Of a stretch of 64,000 bases of DNA, positions 1 to 13,012 are shown piece after piece. Under the pieces are notes generated by a model. The model did no database searches. It saw only the letters and a list, made by a program, of their open reading frames with translations, and was not told the origin of the DNA. Position numbers and translations under genes: made by a program. Position 1 is the stretch's first letter, and every line of letters starts with the position of its first letter. The stretch comes from Cephalopachus bancanus (lineage: Eukaryota > Chordata > Mammalia > Primates > Tarsiidae), in the NCBI GenBank assembly GCA_027257055.1, contig JAPVLO010000570.1:1812001-1876000 (forward strand). Direction: 5' to 3'.

Positions 1-712
1 TGTAAAGTAAAACTCTTATTTTCATTATTTTTTCAGAAGTTTCATATATTTTTCAAGTTGGCTCAGAGATGTCTTTTTAAAATCCATGAAAATGATTATT
101 GGTTGGTTGGTTTTTTTTCTCTTACAATAAGTTATAGCAGAACTTGCATCTTAGGTACAGATGCCCTTATCTTTATGTAACATGATGTTAGGACTAACAG
201 TTTGTCAGATTTTCTTAGCTGGAAATTCTGACTCCCAACCTACATTTCCTGCACATACATAGAAGCATCATATATTTATGGCTGCTTGTTTCTAGGCATT
301 TAGGCCTACTAAAAAGTTGACTTGAACTTTGCCATAGATGTTAAATAGTGATGAAGTTGAGAGAGATAAAATATACCACAACCAAGTGATATTTCTCCTA
401 GTGGAATCCTAAAATGCTTAAATTACATTACCATAGTTAACTGGAAAAATCATTAATTTCCTTAATTATAGTGAAAAATATTTTTGTTTTAATAAAATAA
501 CATATCTGTGCAAATTTCATACTAATAACATGGTTTGACTTGCTGAAATGTAATGCTGACAGAATTTTGCATAAAATCTAATACATATTACTTTAAGATC
601 ATCAAAAAAGGACATCAACTTTTGTAACTAAAATGATAAGTTGGTCATTGCTTTTCACTTACAAGCTGTCTGGCTCCATTAGATCTATTCTTAGAATAAG
701 AAATAGTGTCAC
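1..712. other. AT-rich sequence, nothing recognised
   Basis: No open frame of note, repeat family or splice-bounded exon was recognised. The stretch is AT-rich single-copy-looking DNA. Confidence 0.5.
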
Positions 713-858
713 GGGCCAGGCATAGTGGTTCATGTGTATAATCCTAGTTCTTTAGGAGGCTAAGGGTGAGAGGATTACTGGAGTCCAAGAGTTTGAGAGC
801 AGCCTGGGCAACACAGTGAGACCTTGTCTCTACTTAAAAAAGAAAAGAAAAAAGAAAA
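713..858 (+). mobile_element. Alu left-monomer (FLAM-type) retroposon
   Basis: A single 7SL-derived arm (GGCCAGGCATAGTGG... CAGCCTGGGCAACA...) ends in an A-rich tail of AAAAG units. It is flanked by near-identical 14-bp repeats, AAGAAATAGTGTCA (698-711) and AAGAAACAGTGTCA (859-872), as expected of target-site duplications. There is no right arm, so it is a free monomer and not a truncated dimer. Confidence 0.8.
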
Positions 859-1124
859 AAGAAACAGTGTCATGGTAGTTGAGGCATGAATCCTGTGGAA
901 AATATTTGTGACAACAATCATGCAACTTACAGTTGTGAGAAGATGTGCAAGCACAGATATAAAATGAGCTAACTTTGGATTTGTCACAACTCAAAAGAAT
1001 GAAAAAAGAAAAAAACACTTCAGTTTAGAAATGTTCTCAAAGCTATTCTTTTTATATACTCGATTTCACATATGCACATAATTACAAACATTGTAAGCCT
1101 TTTATTTTCCTGTTTGAGAAACAG

Positions 1125-1640
1125 TGATGATCAATTTTGTGTGTCAGTTTGACTGAGTTAAGGGATTCCCAGATATCTAATTTAGCATTATTGCTATGTG
1201 TGTCTGTGAATGTGTTTTTGGACGAGATTAACATTTGAATTGATGGACTAAGTAACGCACATGGCCCTCCCCAGTGTGCACAGGCATCATCCAATTCATT
1301 GAGGATCTGAATAGAACAAAAAGGCAGAGGAAAGTTGGATTCACCCTTCCGTTGTCTGATGGCTTGAGCTGAAACATCAACCTCTGCCCTCAGAGTGCCT
1401 GATTCTCAGGAATTCAGACTCAGACTGCAATCTACACCAAAAACTCTCCAGTTCTTCAGCCTTTGGACTATGACACCAGTTTTCCTGGTTTTCCAGCTTG
1501 CAGATGGCAGATTATGGGACTTCTCAGACTCCATAATTGCACAAAACAATACCATGGTAGAACAAATATCTTGATCTATTTATTGATATACTTATACGTG
1601 CCTCCTATTGATATTGTTTCTCTGGAGAACACTAATACAG
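1125..1640 (+). mobile_element. MLT2-like solo LTR (ERVL)
   Basis: The block begins TGATGATCAATTTTGTGTGTCAG and ends with a TCTCTGGAGAACACTAATACAG-type terminus. Between them are the landmarks of the old MLT2 LTR group: a segment around GATTAACATTTGAATTGATGGAC, and a CATCATCCAATTCATTGAGG equivalent of the CATCCAATCAGTTGAAGG motif. The assignment is from memory of the consensus, and the copy is quite diverged. No internal ERV sequence adjoins it. Confidence 0.7.
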
Positions 1641-1740
1641 AAAACATCAAACAGCTTCTAAAAAAATATTTTTAATGTGCCATCAATCCTCAATCATACT
1701 TTTCTTATGATACAAAATCATAGGTTTTTTGTTTGTTTTG

Positions 1741-1852
1741 TAGAAATGTATGTTGTCAAGGCTAGACTTGAATTCCTGGCCTCAAGTGATCCTCTAGCCT
1801 CATCCTCTGAAAGTGCTGTGATTACAGGCATGAGCCACCATGCCTGATTACA
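1741..1852 (-). mobile_element. Old Alu 5' fragment
   Basis: In reverse orientation the fragment covers the first ~110 bases of an Alu left arm, including GTGATTACAGGCATGAGCCACCATGCC on the plus strand. It is diverged, and no clear target duplication is visible. Confidence 0.65.
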
Positions 1853-2009
1853 GCTTTTTTAAGTTCTTGTTCAAGGGGTCCAACTTATAGTAGGCCTTTC
1901 AGCTTCTTCTTCAATATCTTTTTATTTTATAATGTTTTTATTCAGTTCTTTCTTTTCTTCTTCTCATTTTATCTTTCCCCAATCTCATGTGGCACATTTC
2001 TTTTTCCTT

Positions 2010-2790
2010 CCATTCACTGGAAAATTTTTGAGGACTTACTATATACAAAGATGAATAAGAGAGAGAAGGAGTAATGATGGAAAAAATAGACACACACAGA
2101 TATAATACAAGCTATAAAATGAGTATGAAATAATTTATAAATAAAATAGTATGGACCTGGAGAATAAAGATTGATTCATTCTTCTGAGAAGGATAGGAGA
2201 AGGCCTCTGGGTGGCATTTGGGCTAGGTTGGAAGAAAAGAGTAGAATTCAAGCAGGTAAAAAATGAATGGAAAGGGCATTATGAACAAGAGAGATCATTC
2301 AAGTTACAAAGGTGTCAAAGTACATCGATGGATTTGAGGAGCAGAGATACACCTGTCTGGCACTAGTCTGGAACATGGGAAAGAACTGGTCGAAGATGAG
2401 GTTTGTAGAGTTGGTTGCAGTGATGTTATGAGGGGCATTGACTGGCAGGCTAAGAATTTTGGACATTGCAGGTAACTGGAAGCATTGAGAGATTTTAATA
2501 CAGAGAGAAACATAAGTATATCTTTAGCAGAAAATTCTGCTGACTGGCAGTATAAAAGATATAGTAGAGAAATGAGAGGCAGAAAGGTCAATAGGGAGAG
2601 CATTTCAATACTTTAGGAAGGGAAAATTAGTGACAAAGCTAGGTAATAGGAGCAAGAGTGGAATAGAGATGGATTTGGTTGACTCAGTAGCAGAAATAAC
2701 AGGCCAGTCAATATACTGGAAGTGGATATGAAGATAAGTGAGAAGTCAAACTTGACCTTAAAGGATCTAAGAATGGCAATGACACCAAAG
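2010..2790 (+). repeat. Ancient mammal-wide repeat, family not assigned
   Basis: The segment resembles an abundant old mammalian repeat with the order 'acttactatatac', 'gaaggcctctgggtggcatttg', 'ggctggagcat', then a long G/A-rich part. The same type recurs at 54.1 kb and 58.8-60.2 kb. I recognise the pattern but cannot name the family with confidence. Confidence 0.45.
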
Positions 2791-2870
2791 ATTTAATCAA
2801 GCCCGCATATTACCCAGTTCAAGTAGGGACCATTCATATTATAAATGACATTCCCTGAAGTTGTGCAGCA

Positions 2871-3615
2871 CACAGCCTATACAGTCTGCCCAGTCAGAAG
2901 CAGAGGTCCCAGTTTTCGATTCTTTCCTGTAATAAAATAGTGCCATTTCCTATTACTAGCCAATAGAAACTTTAATACACTGATTGATGAGATGGCAAGT
3001 AACTTGTATAGTACAGAAAAAAGTAAGAGCATAAAATTTAGGAAACAGCAGATAAACAAGTAAAGTTGAATAATAAATCCAGTGAAGTGACTAGGACTTT
3101 ATGTTCAAATGTTATTTATATATTAGTTCCCTACATTGTTTCATTTGCATTATTACAAGAAGCGGTTGTTTGGGACTGACTAATAGCAAGCTTTTAAACT
3201 AATGTAATGAACACTATGTCATGGATATACAAAGGAAGGAAATCTGTTTCATGCTCAGAAGGCTGGGAGAAGTCTTCAAGGAGGTTAAATTATAAAAGTC
3301 AGGATATGTTTGAAGAACAAGTTTCTGTAGCTGTAACTAAATAAACCCAAGTCTAACCTTGTTTCTTCACCTATAGATTTTTGAAGTAATAAAATATATA
3401 TTCTGTATATCTTTATAATTGGTGATAATTTTTTTTCTTGATGCAATCAATATGTAAATTCTTACATGGGTCATGAAAAATACATACAAAGAATGCTTAT
3501 TAAGACATTGGCAAAGGTAGACTTAAACTAGCTCCTTTGTAACATATGGGCTAAAGGTGTGATAGAAAAATGTCTGATTTTGAATGTATAGTAATTTTAA
3601 AAACTAAATTAATAA
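2871..3615. other. No feature recognised
   Basis: AT-rich sequence with only short spurious open frames on both strands. No repeat family was recognised. Confidence 0.45.
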
Positions 3616-3619
3616 CAAT

Positions 3620-3800
3620 ATTGTAATTGCTACCATTTCTTAAGGGGTTACTGTGATGGACACTATGTTAGGTATTTTAGATATATTTTCTCTAATCCTT
3701 TTACTAACTTTGCAAGTTAGATATCTTTGTCTTTATTTTATAGAATAGGTAGCTGAGGTTCAAAGAGATCCAAAGACATTTAAGATATATGTTCTATATT
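3620..3800 (-). mobile_element. MIR SINE, antisense
   Basis: The stretch reading ...TATTTTATAGAATAGGTAGCTGAGGTTCAAAGAG... is the reverse-complement MIR core (consensus form: ATTTTACAGATGAGGAAACTGAGG). It is ancient and shared across mammals. Confidence 0.75.
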
Positions 3801-4253
3801 GAATTCTAGCACACATGACTAACTTTCAAAAGTTCACGTATTGACTATACACCCCATTTGTACAGTTTTACTGTATTTTGGCCTCTCACAAACCTTGACA
3901 CAAAACTTGATTCTTTCATTGACTGTCAAAGTATTCCAGTCATACTGGACATGTCATTATTGTTTCTGCTTGCTTTTTTGTTTTGAGTTTTACTGAGTAT
4001 TTATGGAAACACAGGAAGGTTCTCATTGCACACTGCATAGCAGTTAGTGACAAAAATCCTCAGTGGACATGTGTCTCCTTACACGTTTTCCTGGCTGCAC
4101 CATTAATCTGTATGCATATGGAAAGGAGAGCACAAGATGGGCAGTGTGGGAGGATTCTTCCATTCCCTCTTTCCTTTTCACTTTCAGTCTTCATTCTTAG
4201 TGTCCAGTCTCGCTGATTTGAATCTTCTGTGATCCAAGATCTTTCCCCTTTGA

Positions 4254-4396
4254 CTTTTTTTTTTTTTTTGAGTTGGAGTATCCCTCTGTTGCCAAGGCTG
4301 GAGTGCAGTAGCACACTCACAGCCACTGCAGCCTCGACCAGCTGTGCTCAGGTGATCTTTCTGCCTCAGCCTTTCAAGTAGCTGGAACAACTGGAC
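4254..4396 (-). mobile_element. Alu right-arm fragment (lineage type)
   Basis: A poly-T run is followed by GAGTTGGAGTATCCCTCTGTTGCC and the right-arm sequence up to AGTAGCTGGAAC, where it stops. This is a 5'-truncated Alu of the GACTCCAACTC-ending type. The (T)15 at its left is the poly(A) tail of a minus-strand insertion. Confidence 0.85.
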
Positions 4397-4668
4397 TTTT
4401 GAATTGTGCTTCTTTTTTAAGCAGTAATATTGAATCTGACTCAGGTCTTCCAAACTTGTGCAGCTGATATCAATTGCATTGTTCCAAAAGTCAGACATGA
4501 AGTTTGAAAACTTATTTTTTACTTTATTTTATTATAAAAATGAAAATTTTTATTTTATTGTAACTCAAATTACCTCATGAATTACATTTTTTTCACCTGG
4601 CAAAAAAAACTTAAACCTGCCAGTTTAATGCAACTCAGTCACCTCTAGTTCTTAAAAATGATCAGTGA

Positions 4669-4947
<279 letters not shown>

Positions 4948-5860
4948 CCCAGGCAGAATTTGAATTTATCAATTCTTTCTTCTCCTTTTGTCTTTGAAGC
5001 TTGTTTCATGAGCATTGCTCAACACCTTTGGAAGTTCTGGAATGCTTAGCTGCTTTTCATGCAACACGTTAAGATATGTATGGGGTATGCAAGCTGTCCT
5101 GAATTCTATCTTTCTAAATATCTCCCATTGCTGTTACTAATCAACTGCTAAAGTACATCCCCTATCAGACTTAGTTTTCAGGATAGTACACCTTGGGAAG
5201 CTAGACAGTGGTCTTCCGTGCTCTGGATTTCACCCTGCAAACACAAAACAAAGCAAAAACCTCACTTAACTCACTTAATGGCTGACAAACTAATGTTCTC
5301 AGCTCTGGCTCCATATATAAATTTTATAATTCCAAGAAAATTTTTCTTTGTCAACTAAATTTGACTCCTATGAATCAAAATGCTTTGGGGTTTAGATTGT
5401 AATACCTGAAATATTTAAAAATTCATTTGACAACTCAATTGATTTCTTTGTTTTAAGATAAGGCCATCCTGCAAGCAAAGGTGGGGCATATAAAAAGCTA
5501 TCTCTGTTGTCCAATTAGTGGGAAAGGGTAATATTTTAAGAAAGAGGGGCAGTAGAGATGAAACATCTCAAAATACTTGCTCACAATATTTCATATGCAC
5601 ATAGGAGCTAAACAAATAAAGATTCCTCAGTTCAGTATCTACCCTCTCTAGAAAAAGTGGAAATTAGAAACAATGTTGTTCCTGCTACACAATAATATAC
5701 TAATAATATTGAGACATAACTTGAATTAATATTCATTTAATGGAGAAACAAAAAAATTACATGTGTGGAAATGCATGTAAATTTTCATATGTGTTCCATT
5801 TAAACTCTCTGTGTTTGTCAATTTTTATGAACAAGCATATGAGAAACATTACTATAATTG
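4948..5860. other. No feature recognised
   Basis: AT-rich intervening sequence with no repeat or exon that I can support. Confidence 0.45.
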
Positions 5861-5867
5861 TCTGGTC

Positions 5868-5965
5868 CATGCTCTTAGAATGTAAGCTCCATGAGGGCAG
5901 ATAATGATTAGAATAGGGTCTGGAACATAGTAGGAATTCAATAATTTTTTTTACATGAATGAATG
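5868..5965 (+). mobile_element. L2/MIR3-like 3' end
   Basis: The order 'AATGTAAGCTCCATGAGGGCAG ... GGAACATAGTAGGAATTCAATAA ... GAATGAATG' matches the conserved 3' end shared by L2 LINEs and MIR3-type SINEs. Confidence 0.65.
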
Positions 5966-7398
5966 TTGGAATTTAAATTGATGTCTAATAACCTGGATTT
6001 TATTTTGTTTGGCCCACATAGTTTAAATAACAATGACAGCAACACTACTATCACCACCAACAAAAGAGTAGTTGCTTTTCTTCTAACCAATATTTTTAAA
6101 TTAGATAATTTCATGTAAAAATACATATTTTGATGCTGTTTTGAAAACTCAGGGATATGGCAACACTGGATTTATAGTCCTATTTGGTAACGGAACTGAG
6201 TAGTATATTTGCTTTCTAGTTCATCACAGTTCCCACTGGTCCTTCATCTCAAATAGCCCACTTCCTTCATTTATATTACCTGTCAGACTGCTACAGTTTT
6301 TGAGTTTATGATCCCTTCTTAAAGTTATTAGTTAATTTCACACATACACACACAACACAACCTTATATTGAGATATCTATCTACTGTCTGACAGAGTGAA
6401 ACAAATAGTTCATCAAAAAATGTACATTTTATCCACTTTCTGATTTAATATTTTTGAAATGTGAAGTATAAATTTGTTTCCAAAAGGTAAAAATAAGCTT
6501 CCCACATAAAAGTTTTAAAAATTCACAAAAATATTCTCCATTATTTACCAATAGGACTTCTTCATTTTTGGAATCCTTCCCAAATGGCTTAGCTTTCCAA
6601 AGTCTTCAAGAAAGAGAACAGTATGTCCACTCACCTCTCCAACAATTTTCCTCAGAAGAACTATTTTTCACCTGCCCTCACTTTCTTTCTGCTCTTAAAT
6701 CTGTTAGTTTATTTGTTCAGCATGTTCTGTGGAGGCATCTTACTTTGATCTGCATATCTTATTGAATGCCCTTGAAATTTTCTGGGGCTCTTCTTTCAAA
6801 ATATTATGGTGAAAGGGGTAAGATGTAAGCTCACAACTTACTATTCCTCACAGACTTAATTATGATGCATTTCTGTCAGACAGAAAATCAAATTCCCTGA
6901 AGTCTAAAGGATAATTTAATGACTTATGTAACTGAATATCAAGGAGTATGGCCAAAACAATGTAACTAGTACTCCACTTCAGCTCTACCTTCTGTTTGAT
7001 CCACTCCTTTTTCAGATCGTGGTGACCTCCAATGTCTCTAGGATCTCCTCTTCTAGTGGCAAGATGGCTGCTGCAGCTTGATCCTCTTGATCTTCTCAGA
7101 TAAACAAAATTCCATTAGAGAAGATCACTTGCTTTTCTTCTAACCAGCTCAGAAAAGGCCTAACTTCAATTGGGCCTTGTGCCCATCTCTCAACCAATCA
7201 TTGTGGAAACGTGAAGTTTTGGATGGCAAGGATTAAGTAGCATAAGTGTATTCTCCTGGAGCTTAGGAAAGGTTCAGCCTTACGCTAAGCACATAAATTG
7301 AGAGTGGAAGGAAGGATAGTTACTCCAAAAGAAATCATGGTACTTTTTGTCATAAACAGAGTGGGAAATGATTCCTCAGCAACAAAAGTAAGAGATGT
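5966..7398. other. No feature recognised
   Basis: Single-copy-looking AT-rich sequence. A 65-codon open frame at 6568-6765 has no recognisable domain, no splice context and no codon bias that would support it as coding. Confidence 0.4.
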
Positions 7399-7413
7399 TC
7401 ACTACAGCATTTT

Positions 7414-7698
7414 TTTTATTTTTTTTGAGTTGGAGTCTCACTCGGTCGCCCAGACTGGAGTGCAGTGGCCGCTCCGGCCACCGCAGCCTCGACCTGCTGG
7501 GCTCCGGCGATCCTTTCGCCTCAGCCTTCCAAGCAGCCAGAATTACGGGCATGCGCTACCACGCCCGGCTGATTTTTTGATGTATTGTAGAGATGAGGTC
7601 TCGCTGCCCAGGCGGGTCTCAAACCCGCGGGCTCAGGCAATCCACTCACCGTAGCCTCCCAAAGGCGCGGGATTACAGGCTGAGCCACCGAGCCCGGC
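7414..7698 (-). mobile_element. Alu, young lineage-specific type
   Basis: Full dimer in reverse orientation, GC-rich and rich in undecayed CpG sites. It is flanked by a perfect 14-bp target duplication CACTACAGCATTTT (7400-7413 and 7699-7712). CpG retention and the perfect duplication point to a recent insertion. Confidence 0.95.
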
Positions 7699-7790
7699 CA
7701 CTACAGCATTTTGATAGTGGGGAAAGAAATTGGGTTACAGTTTCTATTTTTTATTGACATTTTAAACTTATATATAATCTAATTTATTTA

Positions 7791-8056
7791 TTTATTTATT
7801 TTGAGTTGGGGTCTCACTTTGTTACCCAGGCTGGAATGCAATGGCACACTCACGGCCATCCCAGCGTTGACCTGTTGGGTTCTGGTGATCCTTCACCTCA
7901 GCCTTCCAAGTAGCCAGAACTACAGGCCCACACTACCATGCCTGGCTAATTTTTTATTTATTGTAGAGACTGGTCTCGAACCTGCAGGCTCAGGCAATCC
8001 ACTTGCCTCGGCCTCCAAAAGTGCTGGGATTACAGGCTGAGCCACCAAACTCAGCT
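7791..8056 (-). mobile_element. Alu, lineage type
   Basis: Reverse-orientation dimer starting from a (TTTA)n tail. It is flanked by a perfect 16-bp duplication TAATCTAATTTATTTA (7775-7790 and 8057-8072). It is more CpG-decayed than its neighbour at 7.4 kb. Confidence 0.93.
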
Positions 8057-8165
8057 TAATCTAATTTATTTAAGATTCTGTTAATTTCTTTCACTTCTCA
8101 AATTTCAAGGCCTTTATTAATTTACTTTATTGTTTGTGATTTCTGGTGATTTAAAATATAAATTT

Positions 8166-8914
<749 letters not shown>

Positions 8915-8929
8915 CTGTATCTAATTCTT

Positions 8930-9231
8930 TTTTTTTTTTTTTTTGAGTTGGAATCTTACTCTGTCACCCAGGCTGGAGTGCACTGGCATACTCACAGCCA
9001 CCACAGCCTCAAACTGCTGGGCTCAGGTGATCCTTCTGCCTCAGCCTTCCAAGTAGCTGGAACTACATGCAAAAGCCACCATGCCCAGCATTTTTTTATT
9101 TTTTATTTTTTATTGTAGAGATGAGATCTCATCTCATTGCCCAGGCTGATCATGAACCGGTGGGCTCCGGCAATCTTCTCACCTCGGCCTCTCAAAGTGC
9201 TAGGATTATAGGTGTGAACCACCACACCTGG
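8930..9231 (-). mobile_element. Alu, lineage type
   Basis: Full dimer in reverse orientation with a long poly-T. It has a perfect 15-bp target duplication CTGTATCTAATTCTT (8915-8929 and 9232-9246). Confidence 0.95.
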
Positions 9232-9299
9232 CTGTATCTAATTCTTAAGGATTCTTTTTGTGGTTGTAAGCTGAGACATTAGTCTTTTTAAAAAGGTAG

Positions 9300-9525
9300 T
9301 ATATCAACTTGGGCAAATAGTGAGGCCTCATTTCTACAAAATAATAATTTTTTAAAAATTAGCTAGGTGTGGTGGTGCTTGTCTGTAATCCCAGCTATTT
9401 GAAACACTGAGAAGGGAGGATCACTCAAGCCTAGGAATTCAAGGCTGCAGTGAGACATGGTCATACTATTGCCCTCCAGTCTGGGAAACAGAGGGAGACC
9501 CTGTCTCCCTCCCTCAAAAAACAAG
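9300..9525 (+). mobile_element. 5'-truncated Alu, old
   Basis: It starts within the left arm (AACTTGGGCAAATAGTGAGGCC), then carries the middle A-rich linker and a diverged right arm (GTAATCCCAGCTATTTGAAACACTGAG), with a short CCCTCAAAAAAC end. Confidence 0.85.
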
Positions 9526-9679
9526 TGGGATCAGATACAGTGAAGGAAGTAGAAACTAAGTCAAATTGACTGAAAATGCACATGGATATAAGAGGAAAAG
9601 ATTAAAGCTGGTAAAAAAAAATTGCAGGTGCCTGTGGAGTTTGCCTCATTGCCTCAGGCATAGTGAGCTTTGATTTTAG

Positions 9680-10378
9680 GGTAAGAGCTCTCAAGCTTGA
9701 GCACCTATCAGAATCACCTAAAAGGCTTGCTAAAAGAAAGATTCCTTGGATAAAGAAATGTGGTATATATACACACAGTAGAATACAAGTCAGCCATAAA
9801 AAAGAATGTCCTGTTACTGGGGGGTAACATGAATGAACATGGAAGACATTAAGTTAAGTGAATTAAGCCAGGTAAAGAAAGATAAATACTGCATAATCTC
9901 ATGTATATGTGGAAGTTAAAAAAAGTTGAGCTCATAGAAGTAGAGAGTAGAACTATAGTTACTAGAGGCTAGGAAGAATAGAGGGAAGGGAGAGGCTGAT
10001 TAACATATAAAAAATTACAGCTATTTAGAAAAATGTTCTAGTATTTTATGGCACTGTAGGGTGATGATAGTTAACAACAATTTATTATATATTTTCAAAT
10101 AGCTAGAAGAGAGGATTTTGAATGTTCACAGCACAAAGAAATGATGAGTAATGTTTGAGGTGATTGATATACTAGTTGCCTTGATTTGATCATTACACAT
10201 TATATACATGTGTCAAACTATCATTCTGTACCCCATAAATGTGTAGTTATTTAAAATTACACAAAAATTCTTGATTTGATACATCTAGGGTGGGCACTAA
10301 AAATTTGCCTGGGATTTTAAAAATAAATTTCTAGGTAATATTGATGCTGCTGTTCTTGGGTCTTTACTTTTAGAACTA
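9680..10378 (+). mobile_element. MER5A-like hAT element split by an L1 fragment
   Basis: The left part (9680-9748, AGCTCTCAAGCTTGAGCACC..ATCAGAATCACC) and the right part (about 10266-10378, TTTCTAGGTAATATTGATGCTGCTG) are the two ends of the ~190-bp non-autonomous hAT family MER5A. A sense L1 fragment occupies the gap. The two halves are each diverged, consistent with a pan-mammalian age. Confidence 0.7.
9749..10265 (+). mobile_element. L1 3' fragment
   Basis: The sequence runs from the end of ORF2 (GATAAAGAAATGTGGTATATATACACA-like, CAGCCATAAAAAAGAATG) into the 3' UTR (TAAAAAAAGTTGAGCTCATAGAAGTAGAGAG). It is an older L1M/L1P type inserted into the MER5A-like element. Confidence 0.85.
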
Positions 10379-10380
10379 TT

Positions 10381-10844
10381 AGATTAAGGCAACAAGATTA
10401 ATTACAAACTCCCATTTCCTGGTGGAAACAGAGCTCCTGGTAAAATACCAGGCTTGGTAAGAATTGTTTTAAGAGGGGGAGAGATTAGATCTACAGTTTG
10501 AAGGTCACAATATCTAAAGCTTGATAGGGCAGAGTAAGTGGGAACTGACATCTGAGCATTGGTGCACTGGAACCTGCCCCTATCACCTCCCAAGAGCCAA
10601 TGTCCCCTTTTCTTCTCAGTTCTAAGTTCTGTGATGTCAAGTCGGCAGCTTGAAATCGACCTTGGTGGAAGATTTACACCACACATATTTCCCAGCACAC
10701 AACAGCCTACAAGTGATATTTGGTGCTGATATGTCCATAATGTTAGATATGCTACAGACATTAAAACACACAAACCCTATCTTTTAAGAACTTATTTCCC
10801 AATGCAATTATAGTCATCCCATTAAAACAATGTGGTATTATCCA
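10381..10844. other. No feature recognised
   Basis: A minus-strand open frame of 123 codons (10402-10773) spans most of this stretch. It has no domain I recognise, no initiation context and no flanking exon signals that would raise it above chance, so it is described here and not called. Confidence 0.35.
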
Positions 10845-10990
10845 TTCAGCAATCATTTACTGAACACTTGTTATATGTCAAGAACTGTGACAGAGGTTGG
10901 GTATACCGCAGTGAACCAGAAAAATATGGTTCTTGCCTACTTGGAGCTTACAGAATTTTAAAGAAAAGAAGCAATTGTAATATGAGTTAT
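10845..10990 (+). repeat. Ancient mammal-wide repeat
   Basis: The order 'TCATTTACTGAACACTTGTTATATG..AAGAACTGTG ... TTGCCTACTTGGAGCTTACAG' matches a frequent old mammalian repeat. It is the same family whose longer copy lies at 58.8 kb. Confidence 0.6.
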
Positions 10991-11776
10991 TTAACTTAAA
11001 TGGTCCTGTAAGTATATTAACAGCAAAGAGCATAAATTGTTTTTAAAACATAAAATAATGAAGAAAATTTCTAATAATTATCTTTACAAGCCTTGGAACA
11101 TCATGGAATATTATAATTATTAAAACTATTTGTATATTTTGACATTTACTATATATTTAATATGTTTACAATAAGTATTTAATGTAGTGATAATTATTGT
11201 CTCCCTTACTCTCTCCAATACCATATGTGTTCAAATTTAGAAGCAGTGTGTGTACTTACTGCTTCTTAGGTTAAATGTTCCCTCATTTCTAAACAGAGTT
11301 CATTGACTTCACTTTGTATGTATCTTTTAAAGAAAAAAAACAACTTGTGCCATCTGGAAGAAAACAGACTTAAAAGAAAGGCTTAATAGTACTTAAAATA
11401 TTTACATTTTAACAAAAAGAGTAAATAAATGTCAATTTCAAGAAGAAAGATTTTTAACATAGCTTAGATTAGTCAATTTTCCTGGTTTATTTTATACAAT
11501 CACACATTTTCAAGAAGCAGCTATTTAATCAACCTTAGGTATAGTAGGGAAATTTTGGAAGTCGGTAATAGAGATGATGAGAGTGGGATTTTAAGGAAGA
11601 GTTGACTTGAAGAGCAATGTTGCCTCTGAAATACAACCAAGATAATTCTCTATCTTCACTCCTTGCCTGCTAAAATATGCTGGGTTCCAACAGGGATGTG
11701 GGCAAGAATCTGTGCTCTTTGGTTGGTGGGTGAGTGAGAACATGGAAAATAATAACCTTTTACACTTTTATCAAGA
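10991..11776. other. No feature recognised
   Basis: AT-rich intervening DNA. No repeat or exon is supported. Confidence 0.4.
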
Positions 11777-11794
11777 TCTTACTACTAATTTTTC

Positions 11795-12086
11795 TTTTTT
11801 TTTTTTTTTTTTTGAGTTGGAGTCTCACTCTGTCGCCCAGACTGGAGTGCAGTGGCCGCTCCCGGCCACCGCAGCCTCAACCTGCTGGGCTCCGGCGATC
11901 CTTCCGCCTCAGCCTTCCAAGTAGCCGGAATTACAGGCATGCGCTACCATGCCCAGCTGATTTTTTGATTTATTGTAGAGATGAGGTCTCGCTGCCCATG
12001 CGGGTCTCGAACCCACGGGCTCAGGCAATTCACTCACCTCAGCCTCCCAAAGGCGCGGGATTACAGGCTGAGCCACCAAGCCCGGC
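11795..12086 (-). mobile_element. Alu, young lineage-specific type
   Basis: GC-rich reverse dimer close to the 7.4-kb and 39.7-kb copies. It is flanked by a perfect 18-bp duplication TCTTACTACTAATTTTTC (11777-11794 and 12087-12104), the longest exact Alu duplication in the window. Confidence 0.96.
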
Positions 12087-12304
12087 TCTTACTACTAATT
12101 TTTCAACTGCATGAATCACATTACTTTCTCTAAGGTCTTGTCATTATATGTTAAGATCATTCAAAGTAAGACCCTTTACTAATAACAGTCTTCAAAATGT
12201 TACTGGTCTTGGATAAGTATAGAAATTGACAATAAACATTTGGAAACTTTTATAGCAATTTAACAGAGTAATTTTATGTATGTTGACTATAATAATAAAG
12301 ACTG

Positions 12305-13012
12305 AAACTTGACCAACATCTCCCCATTTCTCGCATCCCTCAATTCCTGGCAATCATCATAATACTCTGTGCTGTGCTTCTGTGAGTTCTACTGTTTTAA
12401 ATTTTATGTATTAGTGAGATCATGCAGTATTTGTCTTTCTGTTTCTGGCTTATTTCACATAGCATAATGTCTTACGGGTTCCTTCATGTTGAGCCAAATG
12501 GCAGAATTTCCTTCTTTTTAAAGGGTGAATAATATTATTTCATGTGTGTGTGTGCGTATGTGTGTGTGCATCAGATTTTCTTTATCCCTTTATCTATCTG
12601 TTGATGCAAATTTAGATTGTTTCCGTGTCTTGCCTATTGTGAATACTGCAATGAATGTGGTAGTAAAAATATCTCTTTGAGATACAAATTTCATTTCCTA
12701 GTTTCAGTTGTGTAAGATGAATAAATTTAGAAGATCTAATATACAACATGGTAGCTATAGTTAACAATACCATATTGTATACTTGAAATTTGCTAAGAAG
12801 GTAGATCTTATATATTAACACAAAAAAAATCCCCTCAAAATAAATGAAAACCTCAAATGGTAACTATGGTAACTATGTGAGGTGATAGGTATGTTAATTA
12901 GCTTGATGGTGGTGATCATTTCACAATGTATTTATATATCAAAACATGAAGTTGCACACCTTAAATATAAACAATTTTTATTGGTCAATTATGCCTCAGT
13001 AAAGTAAACAGA
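12305..13012 (+). mobile_element. L1 with 5' inversion (twin-priming structure)
   Basis: Positions 12305-12707 hold L1 ORF2-end and 3'-region sequence in antisense (AGTGAGATCATGCAGTATTTGTC... CTTATTTCACATAGCATAATG). This switches abruptly at about 12708 to sense 3' UTR (GTGTAAGATGAATAAATTTAGAAG ... AATTATGCCTCAGTAAAG). A head-to-head junction within one L1 is the expected product of twin priming. The copy is old. Confidence 0.75.
12544..12569. repeat. Short imperfect (GT)n
   Basis: A GTGTGTGTGTGCGTATGTGTGTGTG tract lies within the antisense part of the L1. Confidence 0.7.

Noticed and set aside
10402..10773. 123-codon minus-strand frame
   Set aside because: Not repeat-derived as far as I can see, but no domain, start context or splice signals. 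Consistent with chance.
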